A stretch of 64,000 bases of DNA from Actinopolyspora saharensis (GCF_900100925.1 NZ_FNKO01000001.1:434001-498000); one strand, 5' to 3'; shown: positions 55,201 through 62,428, numbered from the stretch's first letter. Numbers and translations are program-made. The notes: generated by a model from the sequence alone, not told the origin.

Positions 55201-55301
55201 TCCGTACTTCCGATCAGATCCGGCCAGGCGACACTGTCCACAGCGTGGGGAAGTACTGCCGCCCGAACGAGAGCGGCGTCAACCATCCTGTACAACTGCA
55301 C
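52218..55301 (-). CDS. lanB: Full-length lantibiotic dehydratase LanB
   Basis: LanB uses glutamyl-tRNA to glutamylate Ser/Thr of the precursor and then eliminates glutamate. The 1027-aa protein has the N-terminal glutamylation domain, starting YRMVDAALVRAAVLP with RATTRATPFGLFAGV. The C-terminal elimination domain covers about 755-1015 (SWLYLKLYGHPHRQNTVL, WFVRYADPDPHLRLRIR, VDTYYPETGRFG). Length is that of complete class I dehydratases. It lies 80 bases after precursor 1 and is coupled to lanC. It should act on both FxLD precursors. Confidence 0.93.
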   Translation of the reverse strand: MQLYRMVDAALVRAAVLPHAVDSVAWPDLIGSTDAHVRQWCSWLRRVWAVEEFAVAVELASPVLAGRVRAICTGEEQRVREIRRATSSMMRYLLRATTRATPFGLFAGVAAARFGRTTTLRWGDQHRAVARVDAEWLSAVLAELESDPQLCSRLLVVANSAAVVRDGRMVLSWQRRSDEATGLGEVSVRHSRVVRAIMRAVAAPIRVCEAAEKVAAAVNASVAAVESMLAALVEQGFLITQLRPPMTVTDPLAHVVAALDEVEADTAAGVSGRVAQLRALHQDMVGHNAVGAPTRADQRRAGLSRAITRLAPSQRPVGVDLRLDCDLTLPQGVAREAEAAAAALVRLAPEPLGTPAWRQYHGRFLERYGPRAVVPVAELVADTGLGFPAGYRDCPWDTPESGPATERDAELLALAQRAAWEGRTEIVLDEATISRLESTGTRETAVQPHTELRVQVRARTRDALDRGEFELALAGVSRSAGATTGRFVDLLDGEDQQRAAAACAELPTVCANARPAQISAPALYARTDNVARSRQVLPAVVSLGEHRESGHDVVPLDDLAVTADAERLVLLSLSQQRPVEPVGFNAVEMVGHAHPLVRFVTELSTARARPCVPFSWAAAARLPFLPRVRYRRTILAPARWRLEASDLPGSGASWQDWMQGFQAWRQHFAVPELVSLGDSDQRMRLHLHTPAHVSLLRTELERTGEVTLREAPADEEFGWFDGHAHEVVIPLATTATAASPPRWSAQHLDRGHGHLPGSESWLYLKLYGHPHRQNTVLTNHLPELLSSWNIAPEWWFVRYADPDPHLRLRIRTGQHDESAPALARVNAWLSQLRQQGLVGRAQVDTYYPETGRFGAGTAMRAAESVFAADSSAVLAQLHAVEHHDGARPLALTAASMVQLVCSFHDDPATGMRWLIEHAHTPSGPAPERALREQALRLAEPREDWAAVRALPGGEDLAAAWHRRRTALTAYRSTLTESGHREPASVLTDLLHLHHVRMTGVAPETERTCLRLARAAALSWTARTQGAP

Positions 55302-55380
55302 CCCAAAGAAGAAAGCCGGGTGGCGACGCAGAACGCCCCGCCACCCGACATCACCACTGGTTCGTCACCGTCAACCCGGG

Positions 55381-55602
55381 TTACGGGCAGGTCTGCATGC
55401 AGGCCGACTCGCAAGTTTGGCCGCATCCGTCATCGGTGGGCCGCATGAGCTCCTCGACGATCGGACCGGACTCCGCGAAGCGGATATCGAGGTCGAAGTC
55501 CTCGACAGCAGGAGGCTCGGCCCCCACATCGGCGTTGGCCTCGGCCACTCCCGGCACGGTGACCTCGGAGTCGGTGGAAACAGTCAACACAACCTCCATC
55601 AT
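55381..55602 (-). CDS. FxLD-family lanthipeptide precursor 1
   Basis: A 73-aa (71 from the second Met) precursor. The leader has the FxLD motif as DFDLDIRF near residues 36-43. The Cys-rich core is TDDGCGQTCESACMQTCP, with four Cys and Ser/Thr partners for lanthionine rings. The Asp-Gly step in DDGC is a candidate site for methylation, aspartimide and isoaspartate formation by the adjacent methyltransferase, as shown for OlvSA-type enzymes. It sits 34 bases after the methyltransferase gene and 80 before lanB. There is no clear protease site. Confidence 0.88.
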   Translation of the reverse strand: MMEVVLTVSTDSEVTVPGVAEANADVGAEPPAVEDFDLDIRFAESGPIVEELMRPTDDGCGQTCESACMQTCP

Positions 55603-55635
55603 TCGGTAATCGTGGTTGCCGCAGAGCCCTGTCGG

Positions 55636-56850
55636 TCAGAGCTCCCGCGCTCCCGGCCAGGAGACGACGACACGCGTGTGCTTCTTCTCGATGACGCGTC
55701 CCCTGGGGAGTTCACTGGTCGGCCGCGTAGCGGGAAACACCTCGATCTGCGCGCCGGGACCGCCGCGCAGATCGCGATCGAAGCGCCGCAACAGCTCGAC
55801 GTAGTCCTCGGCCACAGCCTCTGCCTCGGGCCCGTGCGCGTACACGCCGTTCTCGAACGTGTCGCCGTCCTCGAGAGGCCGTTTCGTGCGATAGGCAAAA
55901 GACGCTCCGCGGATCAGCGTCGGCACGCCCCGCTGAGCCGACCGAGTTACGAGACCGCGTTCGATCGCGTCTTGCCGTGCCGCGAGCAGACCGAACACCG
56001 GCGCTTGCGTCGCGATCCAAAAGTGCGTCTCATCGGGGTAGCTGAATTCGACGTCCGGCCAACGCTCCAACCGTGGCTGCTGCAACGACTTCTGCAATCC
56101 GGTGACGTCGAGCAGCTGCTCTTCCTCGACCCGCAGCGCCACCTCGGACCCGTCGAGCGGGATCAGGCGTTCCTCGCGGGCGCTGGCACCCTGCATCGGA
56201 ACGAACCCGCACAGGCGATATCCCGTGCTGACCAGGTGATCCCCGTCGTGGGCGAACACCACCGACCGAGTCAGGCCCCGCATCCGCAGCGGGACCACGA
56301 TCCGCCCGCCCGGCGCGAGCTGCTCGATCCAGGCCGGGGGGATGTCCCACGCGCCGGCCGTGACGATGATCCGGTCGTACGGCGCCTCCGGCGCATGTCC
56401 GTGCTCGGCGTCCCCGTGCACCACTCTGACCCGCTCGTAGCCGGCAGTCTGCAAGCAGCTGCGGGCACGTTCGACGATGTCGCCATCGATGTCGAGCGAG
56501 ACGACCGTGCCGGCCTCGCCCACGAGTTCGGCGAGCAGGGCGGCGTTGTAGCCACCACTGCCGACCTCCAGAACCCGCATTCCCGGTTGGAGTTGAGCCT
56601 GCTCCAGCATCGTGACCTGGATGTGGGTGGCCGACAGCGAGCTGGTGGCCAACCCCTGCTCGTCCCGCTTGGTCACCACAGCCTGGTTCGCCGCATACAC
56701 GTCTTCCAGCGACTCGCCCGGCGCGAACAGGTGCCGCGGCACCGTTCGCAGCGCCTCCGCGATCGAGTCACTACGCAGGTCGCCCCAGTCCTGCAGCTGG
56801 CGCACCATCGCCTCGCGAAGATCCTGCGCCTGATCTCTTTGTGTAGTCAC
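55636..56850 (-). CDS. FxLD-system PCMT-like methyltransferase (LanSA type)
   Basis: A 404-aa homologue of protein-L-isoaspartate methyltransferase. Relatives such as OlvSA methylate an aspartate in the modified lanthipeptide, which cyclises to an aspartimide and opens to isoaspartate. Motif I is VLEVGSGGYNAALLAEL, one residue shorter than in classical PCMTs. YDRIIVTAGAWDIPPAWIEQL and LCGFVPMQGA follow, then a C-terminal domain of about 180 residues found only in this lanthipeptide-linked group. It lies between the two precursor genes, so it is the main candidate tailoring enzyme. Confidence 0.9.
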   Translation of the reverse strand: MTTQRDQAQDLREAMVRQLQDWGDLRSDSIAEALRTVPRHLFAPGESLEDVYAANQAVVTKRDEQGLATSSLSATHIQVTMLEQAQLQPGMRVLEVGSGGYNAALLAELVGEAGTVVSLDIDGDIVERARSCLQTAGYERVRVVHGDAEHGHAPEAPYDRIIVTAGAWDIPPAWIEQLAPGGRIVVPLRMRGLTRSVVFAHDGDHLVSTGYRLCGFVPMQGASAREERLIPLDGSEVALRVEEEQLLDVTGLQKSLQQPRLERWPDVEFSYPDETHFWIATQAPVFGLLAARQDAIERGLVTRSAQRGVPTLIRGASFAYRTKRPLEDGDTFENGVYAHGPEAEAVAEDYVELLRRFDRDLRGGPGAQIEVFPATRPTSELPRGRVIEKKHTRVVVSWPGAREL

Positions 56851-56868
56851 GTGATCACTCTCCCAGTG

Positions 56869-57138
56869 CTATTCGGTCACGAGTCCGTCGACTCGATGCT
56901 GCGGTCGTTCCGCGTGGTCGGTGAGGAGTTCGGTGCAGGCGTGGGCGAGGGGCACGGCTGCGGCGGGGCCGACGATGAGGTGGAGGGCGTTGTCTCGGTG
57001 GAGACGTCCGAGTACCGCGGGGTGGTCGCGCAGTGCGGTGTCGTTGATGGCGTGGTGGTCGGCCAGGGTCAGGCGTAGTCGGGTGAGGCAGTGGGTGACC
57101 GCGACGACGTTGTCGCTGCCGCCGAGCAGGAGCAGCAC
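56869..57138 (-). CDS. Orphan PTS EIIB-like protein
   Basis: From GTG 57138 an 89-aa protein reads LLLLGGSDNVVAVTHCLTRLRLTL, then LHLIVGPAAAVPLAHACTEL. This is the pattern of the glucose/sucrose-class EIIB domain, with the phosphorylatable Cys in HCLTRLR. No EIIC, EIIA or sugar enzyme is nearby. It lies 18 bases before the methyltransferase gene, between it and precursor 2, on the same strand. The frame stays open upstream without a good start, so it may be a remnant of a longer gene. Its role in this locus is unknown. Confidence 0.6.
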   Translation of the reverse strand: MLLLLGGSDNVVAVTHCLTRLRLTLADHHAINDTALRDHPAVLGRLHRDNALHLIVGPAAAVPLAHACTELLTDHAERPQHRVDGLVTE

Positions 57139-57284
57139 GTCGGTGGTGGTGCGGGCGAGGTGCGCGCGGAGGCGCGCTGCATCCCCGTCCCGTGGTGTGC
57201 ATAGCCGCGGGTAGGCATCCCCACCTCCGTGGCCGAGAAGACGGGGGGGCTGGACAGTGCCTACCCCGGGGGCAGGGAAAGTGC

Positions 57285-57440
57285 TCAGGCAGTCGTGGTG
57301 CAGGCCGACTTTTCACAGGTGTGGCCACACCCGTCGTCGGTCTGGCAGGCCCTTTCCCGAAACGGAACCTCTTCGGTCGTGACCTGCACATCCAGCTCGA
57401 ACACGTCCTCGACCGTCTCGCCCGCGAGTGCTGCGGCCAT
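57285..57440 (-). CDS. FxLD-family lanthipeptide precursor 2
   Basis: A 51-aa precursor from ATG 57440, preceded by GGAAGAGGTG. The leader is short, with the FxLD motif as VFELDVQV at residues 13-20. The core TDDGCGHTCEKSACTTTA parallels precursor 1 (TDDGCGxTC, then SAC) but ends in three Thr and lacks the last Cys. It therefore has three core Cys plus one in the leader-side RACQ. It lies 146 bases before the EIIB-like gene. The DDGC step again offers a site for isoaspartate formation. Confidence 0.86.
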   Translation of the reverse strand: MAAALAGETVEDVFELDVQVTTEEVPFRERACQTDDGCGHTCEKSACTTTA

Positions 57441-57621
57441 GGGGCACCTCTTCCTTCTGGGGACAGCGGGGACGAACCCCTCAGGTTTCAACGAAAGTGC
57501 GCTACGAACATGCTTAACGCACTTTCGATGTTGTCGGCCAAAGAAAGAGTGATCAATCGTCCAAACGAGTGACGCCCTCGGCGACGGGCGGAGTCACCGA
57601 GGGCGTCTGGTGCTTACGCGT

Positions 57622-57822
57622 TCAGAGTTCGAACTTGCCGTCCCTGACGTTGGAGAGGAAGGAGGTCCATGCGTCGGCGGTGAAGACATGCGCGCCCTTC
57701 GAGCGGTCCTTGGTGTCCCGGACGGCGACGTGTCCTGGCGCGTAGCCGACCTCGACGCAGTTGCCGCTGGGCTCACTGAAGCTGGACTTGTGCCAGCCTG
57801 TGATGTTGTCCATCGAGATCAT
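57622..57822 (-). CDS. DUF397 protein
   Basis: A 66-aa DUF397 protein (WHKSSFSEPSGNCVEVGYAPG, VAVRDTKDRSKG, WTSFLSNVRDGKF). These small proteins partner XRE regulators in actinomycetes, as a toxin-antitoxin-like or regulatory pair; in Streptomyces such pairs affect development and antibiotic production. The start is ATG 57822 (or 57813). It follows the XRE gene by 28 bases. Confidence 0.9.
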   Translation of the reverse strand: MISMDNITGWHKSSFSEPSGNCVEVGYAPGHVAVRDTKDRSKGAHVFTADAWTSFLSNVRDGKFEL

Positions 57823-57850
57823 GGTGGCTTGCCGCTCCTTCGGGTGTGGA

Positions 57851-58747
57851 TCATGCGAATTCGGTGGCGACCCGGAGCAGGAAGTCCTTCGACTCCACCG
57901 GGTCGAGGGCTGCTCCCAGCAGCCCGTTCCACAACCCACTGTAGGTGGCCACGTCGTTGACCCCATCGAGGTAGTCCCCGTTGTTGTACTGCTCGATATA
58001 GACGAACTCCAGGGGTGGAGCGTTCGTGCCCGCAGCCGGGACACGGAAGCGCACGAACGGAAACGAGCTGGCCATCGCCGGGATCGCGGTGAACGGCAGG
58101 ATGTGCAGATGCACCATCGGCAGTTCGGCGAGCTCGGCGAGGTGTCGCAGCTGCCGGTGCATGATCGCTGAGTCGCCGTAGACGCGTCGGATCGCGGACT
58201 CGGACAACACCGCCGTGATCTCCGGAGCGTCCTCCTTGTCGAGGACGTGCTGCCGCTCCAGCCGGGCTTTGATGCGCTGCTCGGTTTCCTCGTCGCCGTA
58301 GCGGACGTTTTCGAACATCGCCCGCATGTACTCCTCGGTCTGAAACAGTGCGTAGACCACCTCTGTTTGGTAGATCTCCATCGCCTGCGCATCGGCTTCC
58401 AGGTCGACCGCGATCCGGAAGTGCTGTGGATGCGTGGCTCGGTACCCGCGCCATCGGCCGCGGTTCTCCGAACCTTTGTTGAGCTCGCAGAACTGTTCCG
58501 GATCGATCGGCTCACCGCCGTCGCGGGGTGTCCCGTCGTCGTGGGTGCCGATGTGGTCGCGGTAGTAGGTGACCAGTTCCCGCAGAGGTTTCTGCCGGAT
58601 GCCGGTCAGGCCACGTTCCAGCTTGGAGACGACACTCCAGCTCCGTTCGATCACCTCGGCGGCATCGGTCAGTTCCAGCCCGGCTCGATCGCGCAGGTGT
58701 CGCAGCTCGTTGCCCAGCTGGAGCCGTCGCACTGTCGGGGTTGGCAT
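57851..58747 (-). CDS. XRE-family regulator paired with DUF397 (Scr1/DUF5753 type)
   Basis: The 298-aa protein has an N-terminal HTH (about 10-65, LRHLRDRAGLELTDAAEVIERSWSVVSKLERG). A DUF5753-like sensory domain follows (IYQTEVVYALFQTEEYMRAM, RQHVLDKEDAPEITAVLSESAIRR, VHLHILPFTAIPAM). ATG 58747 follows GGGAGGATC. It leads the DUF397 gene and may also control the lanthipeptide genes downstream on the same strand. Confidence 0.9.
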   Translation of the reverse strand: MPTPTVRRLQLGNELRHLRDRAGLELTDAAEVIERSWSVVSKLERGLTGIRQKPLRELVTYYRDHIGTHDDGTPRDGGEPIDPEQFCELNKGSENRGRWRGYRATHPQHFRIAVDLEADAQAMEIYQTEVVYALFQTEEYMRAMFENVRYGDEETEQRIKARLERQHVLDKEDAPEITAVLSESAIRRVYGDSAIMHRQLRHLAELAELPMVHLHILPFTAIPAMASSFPFVRFRVPAAGTNAPPLEFVYIEQYNNGDYLDGVNDVATYSGLWNGLLGAALDPVESKDFLLRVATEFA

Positions 58748-58984
58748 GGGGTGATCCTCCCACTCCCGTGTGCGCCGGGAGCACGTCGGATTCAAAGTTC
58801 TCGCACTCATCGCATTGTCGTTTTGCACTTTCGGATATACGCTCAGCGGCAAGCGACAAAGCAAATCGCACATGCGATGAAAGGTTGCTCCGTGAATCCC
58901 TGCGCCACGCTCATCGGCCCCACAGCAGCGCTGCTGTGGACCGGCCCTGCCGCGTCGTCCGCCCGGTCACGCGGTCACCCCGAA

Positions 58985-59362
58985 GTGAGCATGGTCGGCC
59001 TTGTCCTGGGGCCAGTCAGGACGAGGTTGGCGGGGTTCGTGCTGTTCGGTGCCGCGATCGGCCTCGGGCTGTGGTTCGAGGGCCGACGGGATCCGAACGG
59101 GCCCGCACCGCCGAACGCGTCTCACGGATTCGGTGAGGCGCGCCCGTCCCCACAGGTTCCTGCCGTCGATGACGGACAACGGGGTCCGTCGCCGACGGCG
59201 GGTGGACCCCGGCAGTTCACCCCTGTAGGTGCCGGGAGAGGTCGGCTGCCGCTCGTGCTCGCTCTCGCCCCCGACCGGGACGGTGCGGGCGGCAGCCGGC
59301 CCGTCCGTGATTTCTCGATGGAGCTCGCCCATGTCCATGCCGCTCGACGAACTCACCGCTGA
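58985..59362 (+). CDS. Possible small membrane protein
   Basis: GTG 58985 opens a 125-aa frame with one hydrophobic segment (LAGFVLFGAAIGLGLWFEG) followed by Pro/Gly-rich, disordered sequence. The frame continues from further upstream without a clear start. It overlaps the start of the next small gene. It may be real or a chance high-GC frame. Confidence 0.35.
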   Translation: MSMVGLVLGPVRTRLAGFVLFGAAIGLGLWFEGRRDPNGPAPPNASHGFGEARPSPQVPAVDDGQRGPSPTAGGPRQFTPVGAGRGRLPLVLALAPDRDGAGGSRPVRDFSMELAHVHAARRTHR

Positions 59363-59600
59363 GACCGCCTGTCCGTCACGAACCGGCCGGGGAGCGCACT
59401 ATCCCCGCTTCCGCGACGGGACACCGGTGACCATGCCCGGAGCGTTTACCTCCCCGATGCGGCGGGAGGTGGTGCTGCTGTCGCTGTGCGGCACCGCGCA
59501 CCTGCGCACACCACCCCGCGACAGGGAGCCACCGCGGCAGGTGTGCTCGTTGTGCCAACGTGCCCGCGCCGAGGCCGTCGACATCGCCCCGACAGCCTGA
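59331..59600 (+). CDS. Small Cys-containing protein
   Basis: An 89-aa protein from ATG 59331 with GGAG seven bases upstream. It contains RRGxxYPRF-like GRGAHYPRFRDG, then MRREVVLLSLCGTAHL and a C-terminal QVCSLCQRA. The CxxC suggests a metal site. It may be divergent kin of the small protein at 45231-45467. The function is unknown. Confidence 0.55.
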   Translation: MSMPLDELTAETACPSRTGRGAHYPRFRDGTPVTMPGAFTSPMRREVVLLSLCGTAHLRTPPRDREPPRQVCSLCQRARAEAVDIAPTA

Positions 59601-59968
59601 GTCGGGACACGCCTTCGCCGTCGCCGCGAGCCGGCATGAGCTGTGCGAGGCAAACGGGCACAGGGCGTCGGCGCACCGGCGCGGTTCAGCGATGCCGGCG
59701 GAGGCCATAGCGCCGAGCTCACGAACCGAGCACCGTTTCCGTGGGGTTCCCGGACGCGCGGCCACGACGGTTCGATCTGCGGCCCCCGGTGATCTCGGCG
59801 CGTTGTTGAACAAGCTGCGCCGCTGGACTCCTCCTGATCAATCCGGGCATGAGTAGTGCGGCCGAGCACGGCGTGGCCAGCGTCGGAAACATACCCCCGA
59901 TGAGCACACACCAACCATCAACTCTGGACTGTCCACCTGACATCAACCATCGACAAGGAGCCGACATC
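59601..59968. other. 368-bp region before the RapZ-C/2H operon
   Basis: A plus-strand frame ending GDLGALLNKLRRW near 59.85 kb looks weakly protein-like but has no good start. Otherwise I see no gene. The last 100 bases should carry the promoter of the three-gene operon that follows. Confidence 0.4.
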
Positions 59969-60313
59969 ATGAGCCAGCAACAGCAGGGCAATGAGCCGCA
60001 CCGCTGGCGCGCCGTCATCAGGGACGTCGATCCTGAGGCGGTGTATCGCTCGGTGCGAGCCGTCAACGGATTCCGGAGCTGGGAAGACCCGCCACGCACG
60101 CTGTACCAGGTCGCTACGACCACTCTCGAAGTCGTGCACGACAACGGCACATGCGCGTTGCTGATCAACGGGACCACCGCAGAGCGCGTTCGGGACACGG
60201 CCACACGCCTGGGGTATCCGCACGAGGCTGTGGAACTCCGGTCAGTTCCAGAGCTCGCCGGACTGCCGGAGCTGGTGCGGCAGGCACGGAAGCGGAAGGA
60301 AGGTGCGGCATGA
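59969..60313 (+). CDS. Unknown 114-aa protein, first gene of the RapZ-C/2H operon
   Basis: ATG 59969 follows AAGGAG. The 114-aa protein (RWRAVIRDVDPEAVYRSVRAV, ALLINGTTAERVRDTATRLG, LRSVPELAGLPELVRQARKR) looks like a small alpha/beta domain. I do not recognise it. Its stop overlaps the start of the RapZ-C-like gene as ATGA, so the two are translationally coupled and probably cooperate. Confidence 0.72.
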   Translation: MSQQQQGNEPHRWRAVIRDVDPEAVYRSVRAVNGFRSWEDPPRTLYQVATTTLEVVHDNGTCALLINGTTAERVRDTATRLGYPHEAVELRSVPELAGLPELVRQARKRKEGAA

Positions 60314-60702
60314 GCGTCCCGCCGGTGCTGTACGTCGTGTCCTTCGGGTACGGCCACGGCGATCCTCCCGTGGCGAACCTCGTGATGGACGTGCGCTGGA
60401 TGCCGAACCCGTTCCGCACAGCGGAGTTGAAAGACCTGTCCGGCCGGGACCAGTCGGTGCAGGAGTGGGTGTTCACACGCCTCGAGGTGGAGGGCTGGTT
60501 CCGCTCCGCGCTCGATGTCGTCGATCCGTTGATCCGCGCCGCGCGGGAACGGGACAGTCGCGCGGTGACGATGGCGTTCGGATGCCAGGGCGGGCACGAC
60601 CGCAGCGTGGCCGTCGCCGAACGCTACTCGGACGCGCTGCGCCACGCCGGATACCGGGTGATGACCGAGCACCGCGACATCCACCATCGGGGAGGGCCAT
60701 GA
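60310..60702 (+). CDS. RapZ C-terminal-domain-like protein
   Basis: A 130-aa stand-alone version of the C-terminal domain of RapZ. In RapZ this domain binds glucosamine-6-phosphate and RNA/RNase E. Key segments are VVSFGYGHGDPP, DVRWMPNPF and FGCQGGHDRSVAVAERYSDAL, the last matching the GCTGGxHRSV loop of RapZ. The N-terminal ATPase domain is absent. ATG 60310 overlaps the preceding stop. A nucleotide, sugar-phosphate or RNA ligand is inferred. Confidence 0.85.
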   Translation: MSVPPVLYVVSFGYGHGDPPVANLVMDVRWMPNPFRTAELKDLSGRDQSVQEWVFTRLEVEGWFRSALDVVDPLIRAARERDSRAVTMAFGCQGGHDRSVAVAERYSDALRHAGYRVMTEHRDIHHRGGP

Positions 60703-60796
60703 TCGAAGGTGTGCAACTAACCGCTGCCGGACCGCTACTTGTGGGCCGCGGAACGAGAGGTCCTCGGGTGTGTGATGTCGCTGGGGGACCAACCCG

Positions 60797-61528
60797 GTGA
60801 CGGATGAGCAGCGGGTGCGGGTCAGGCTGGTCGGTGTGGGTAGTTCGTACAGTTCGATGTTCCCGGCCGATCCACCGGTTGATCACGAGGATCCGATTGG
60901 TATCGCGGTCCACGATCAGGCCGCGTTCGAGCGAGTCGAGCGGATGCTGTGCCACTGGGACCGTCCACACCGGCGTTCCTATCACTGGATGATCACCCTG
61001 GACGAGCACGAACCGGCCCGCGCGTTGAGCCGGCGTTGTCAGCAGCTGCTGCCCGCGGAGGGGCTCGATCTGGTTCCGCCGGAGAGTCTGCACCTGACCG
61101 TGCGCCGTCTGGGCTATGTCGATGAGGTGCCCGTGCCGACGTTGCGGGCCGCGGCCAGGGCCGTGGGGGAACACTGCCGTGGGATCGAGCCGTTTCGTCT
61201 GCAACTGATCCCGTTGGCCGGTTCTTCGGGAGCTGTGCGGTTCAGCGTCGCTCCGTGGTCTCCACTGCTTGGGGTGTATCGCGCGGTGTCGACGGCCTCG
61301 GGCCATGCCGACATCGACCCGCTGCGGATGTACCGACCCCATGTGGGTATTGCCTACAGCAATCGGGTGCAGTCACCGAAGGAGATCATTCGCTCTGTGC
61401 GCCGGGCACGGGCACTGCCTCCTGTCGAGATCACCATCACTGAGCTGCGCCTGGTCGAACTCACCCGCGCCGATCACCACTACACCTGGCACGTCCTCGA
61501 GCGGTTTCCCACCACGGGAAACTGCTAG
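60797..61528 (+). CDS. 2H phosphoesterase (2'-5' RNA ligase/CPDase-like)
   Basis: The 243-aa protein has two H-x-[ST/G] motifs, SLHLTVRRLG and YRPHVGIAY, the catalytic signature of 2H phosphoesterases. These act on cyclic 2',3'-phosphates, 2'-5' linkages or cyclic nucleotides. An N-terminal extension of about 60 residues precedes the domain. GTG 60797 starts it, 94 bases after the RapZ-C-like gene. CRISPR array 3 begins 17 bases beyond its stop. Whether it acts on tRNA fragments or signalling nucleotides is unknown. Confidence 0.82.
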   Translation: MTDEQRVRVRLVGVGSSYSSMFPADPPVDHEDPIGIAVHDQAAFERVERMLCHWDRPHRRSYHWMITLDEHEPARALSRRCQQLLPAEGLDLVPPESLHLTVRRLGYVDEVPVPTLRAAARAVGEHCRGIEPFRLQLIPLAGSSGAVRFSVAPWSPLLGVYRAVSTASGHADIDPLRMYRPHVGIAYSNRVQSPKEIIRSVRRARALPPVEITITELRLVELTRADHHYTWHVLERFPTTGNC

Positions 61529-61545
61529 CTGTTGTGTTTGATGAG

Positions 61546-62428
61546 TTGGTGCCTCCGCGCGAGCGGGGAAACCCTCAATCATCGTCTCTCCTGCGTAGTC
61601 CGAGCCGGCTCACCCCCGCGTGAGCGGGGAAACCCAGGGCAAATCCCCGCTTGCTGGGCTGATCCAGGGCTCACCCCCGCGTGAGCGGGGAAACCGAACC
61701 GCCGGCGCTCGAGCCGGGCCTCGCGCAGGGCTCACCCCCGCGTGAGCGGGGAAACCGCATCGGTCGAGTGCAGCACCGTGGTGGCCAGGGGCTCACCCCC
61801 GCGTGAGCGGGGAAACCGCCGTGTCCGGATTTGGTGATCCGTCCGGCCTGGGCTCACCCCCGCGTGAGCGGGGAAACCCGGAGTCCGAACGGGTGGGCCT
61901 CGCCACGGGACGGCTCACCCCCGCGTGAGCGGGGAAACCGAGGATTCGTACAACTGGCTCGTGCCGGGGCTGGGCTCACCCCCGCGTGAGCGGGGAAACC
62001 GATCAGCTCGCAGGCTTGGGCATGCCGGTGCGCGGCTCACCCCCGCGTGAGCGGGGAAACCCCGCGGTCGCTGCCTACGGAGCCGATCCCAGCCGGCTCA
62101 CCCCCGCGTGAGCGGGGAAACCACTTACCCCTTCCCGACTTCACGACCAGGTGAAGGCTCACCCCCGCGTGAGCGGGGAAACCCTCCGGGGCCGTCCCGT
62201 CGTTGTGCACCGCTTCGGGCTCACCCCCGCGTGAGCGGGGAAACCTGCCGGTCCACCTCAGTGAGTTCTTCGATCAGGGGCTCACCCCCGCGTGAGCGGG
62301 GAAACCTTATCCCGGACGATTCCGGCGTAGTAACTGATAGGCTCACCCCCGCGTGAGCGGGGAAACCATCCCGGATTCTGGTGGGGGGTTCGGGTTCCAG
62401 GGCTCACCCCCGCGTGAGCGGGGAAACC
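61546..62428 (-). CRISPR. CRISPR array 3 (type I-E-like), 15 repeats, variant loop
   Basis: Repeats of 28 bases (GGCTCACCCCCGC, then GTGAGCGGGGAAACC) start at 61607, 61668, 61729, 61790, 61851, 61912, 61973, 62034, 62095, 62156, 62218, 62279, 62340 and 62401. A degenerate one lies at 61546. There are 14 spacers of 32-34 bases. The repeat differs from arrays 1 and 2 only in the hairpin loop. The leader is at the right and transcription is on the minus strand. No cas genes are in the window. Confidence 0.96.
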
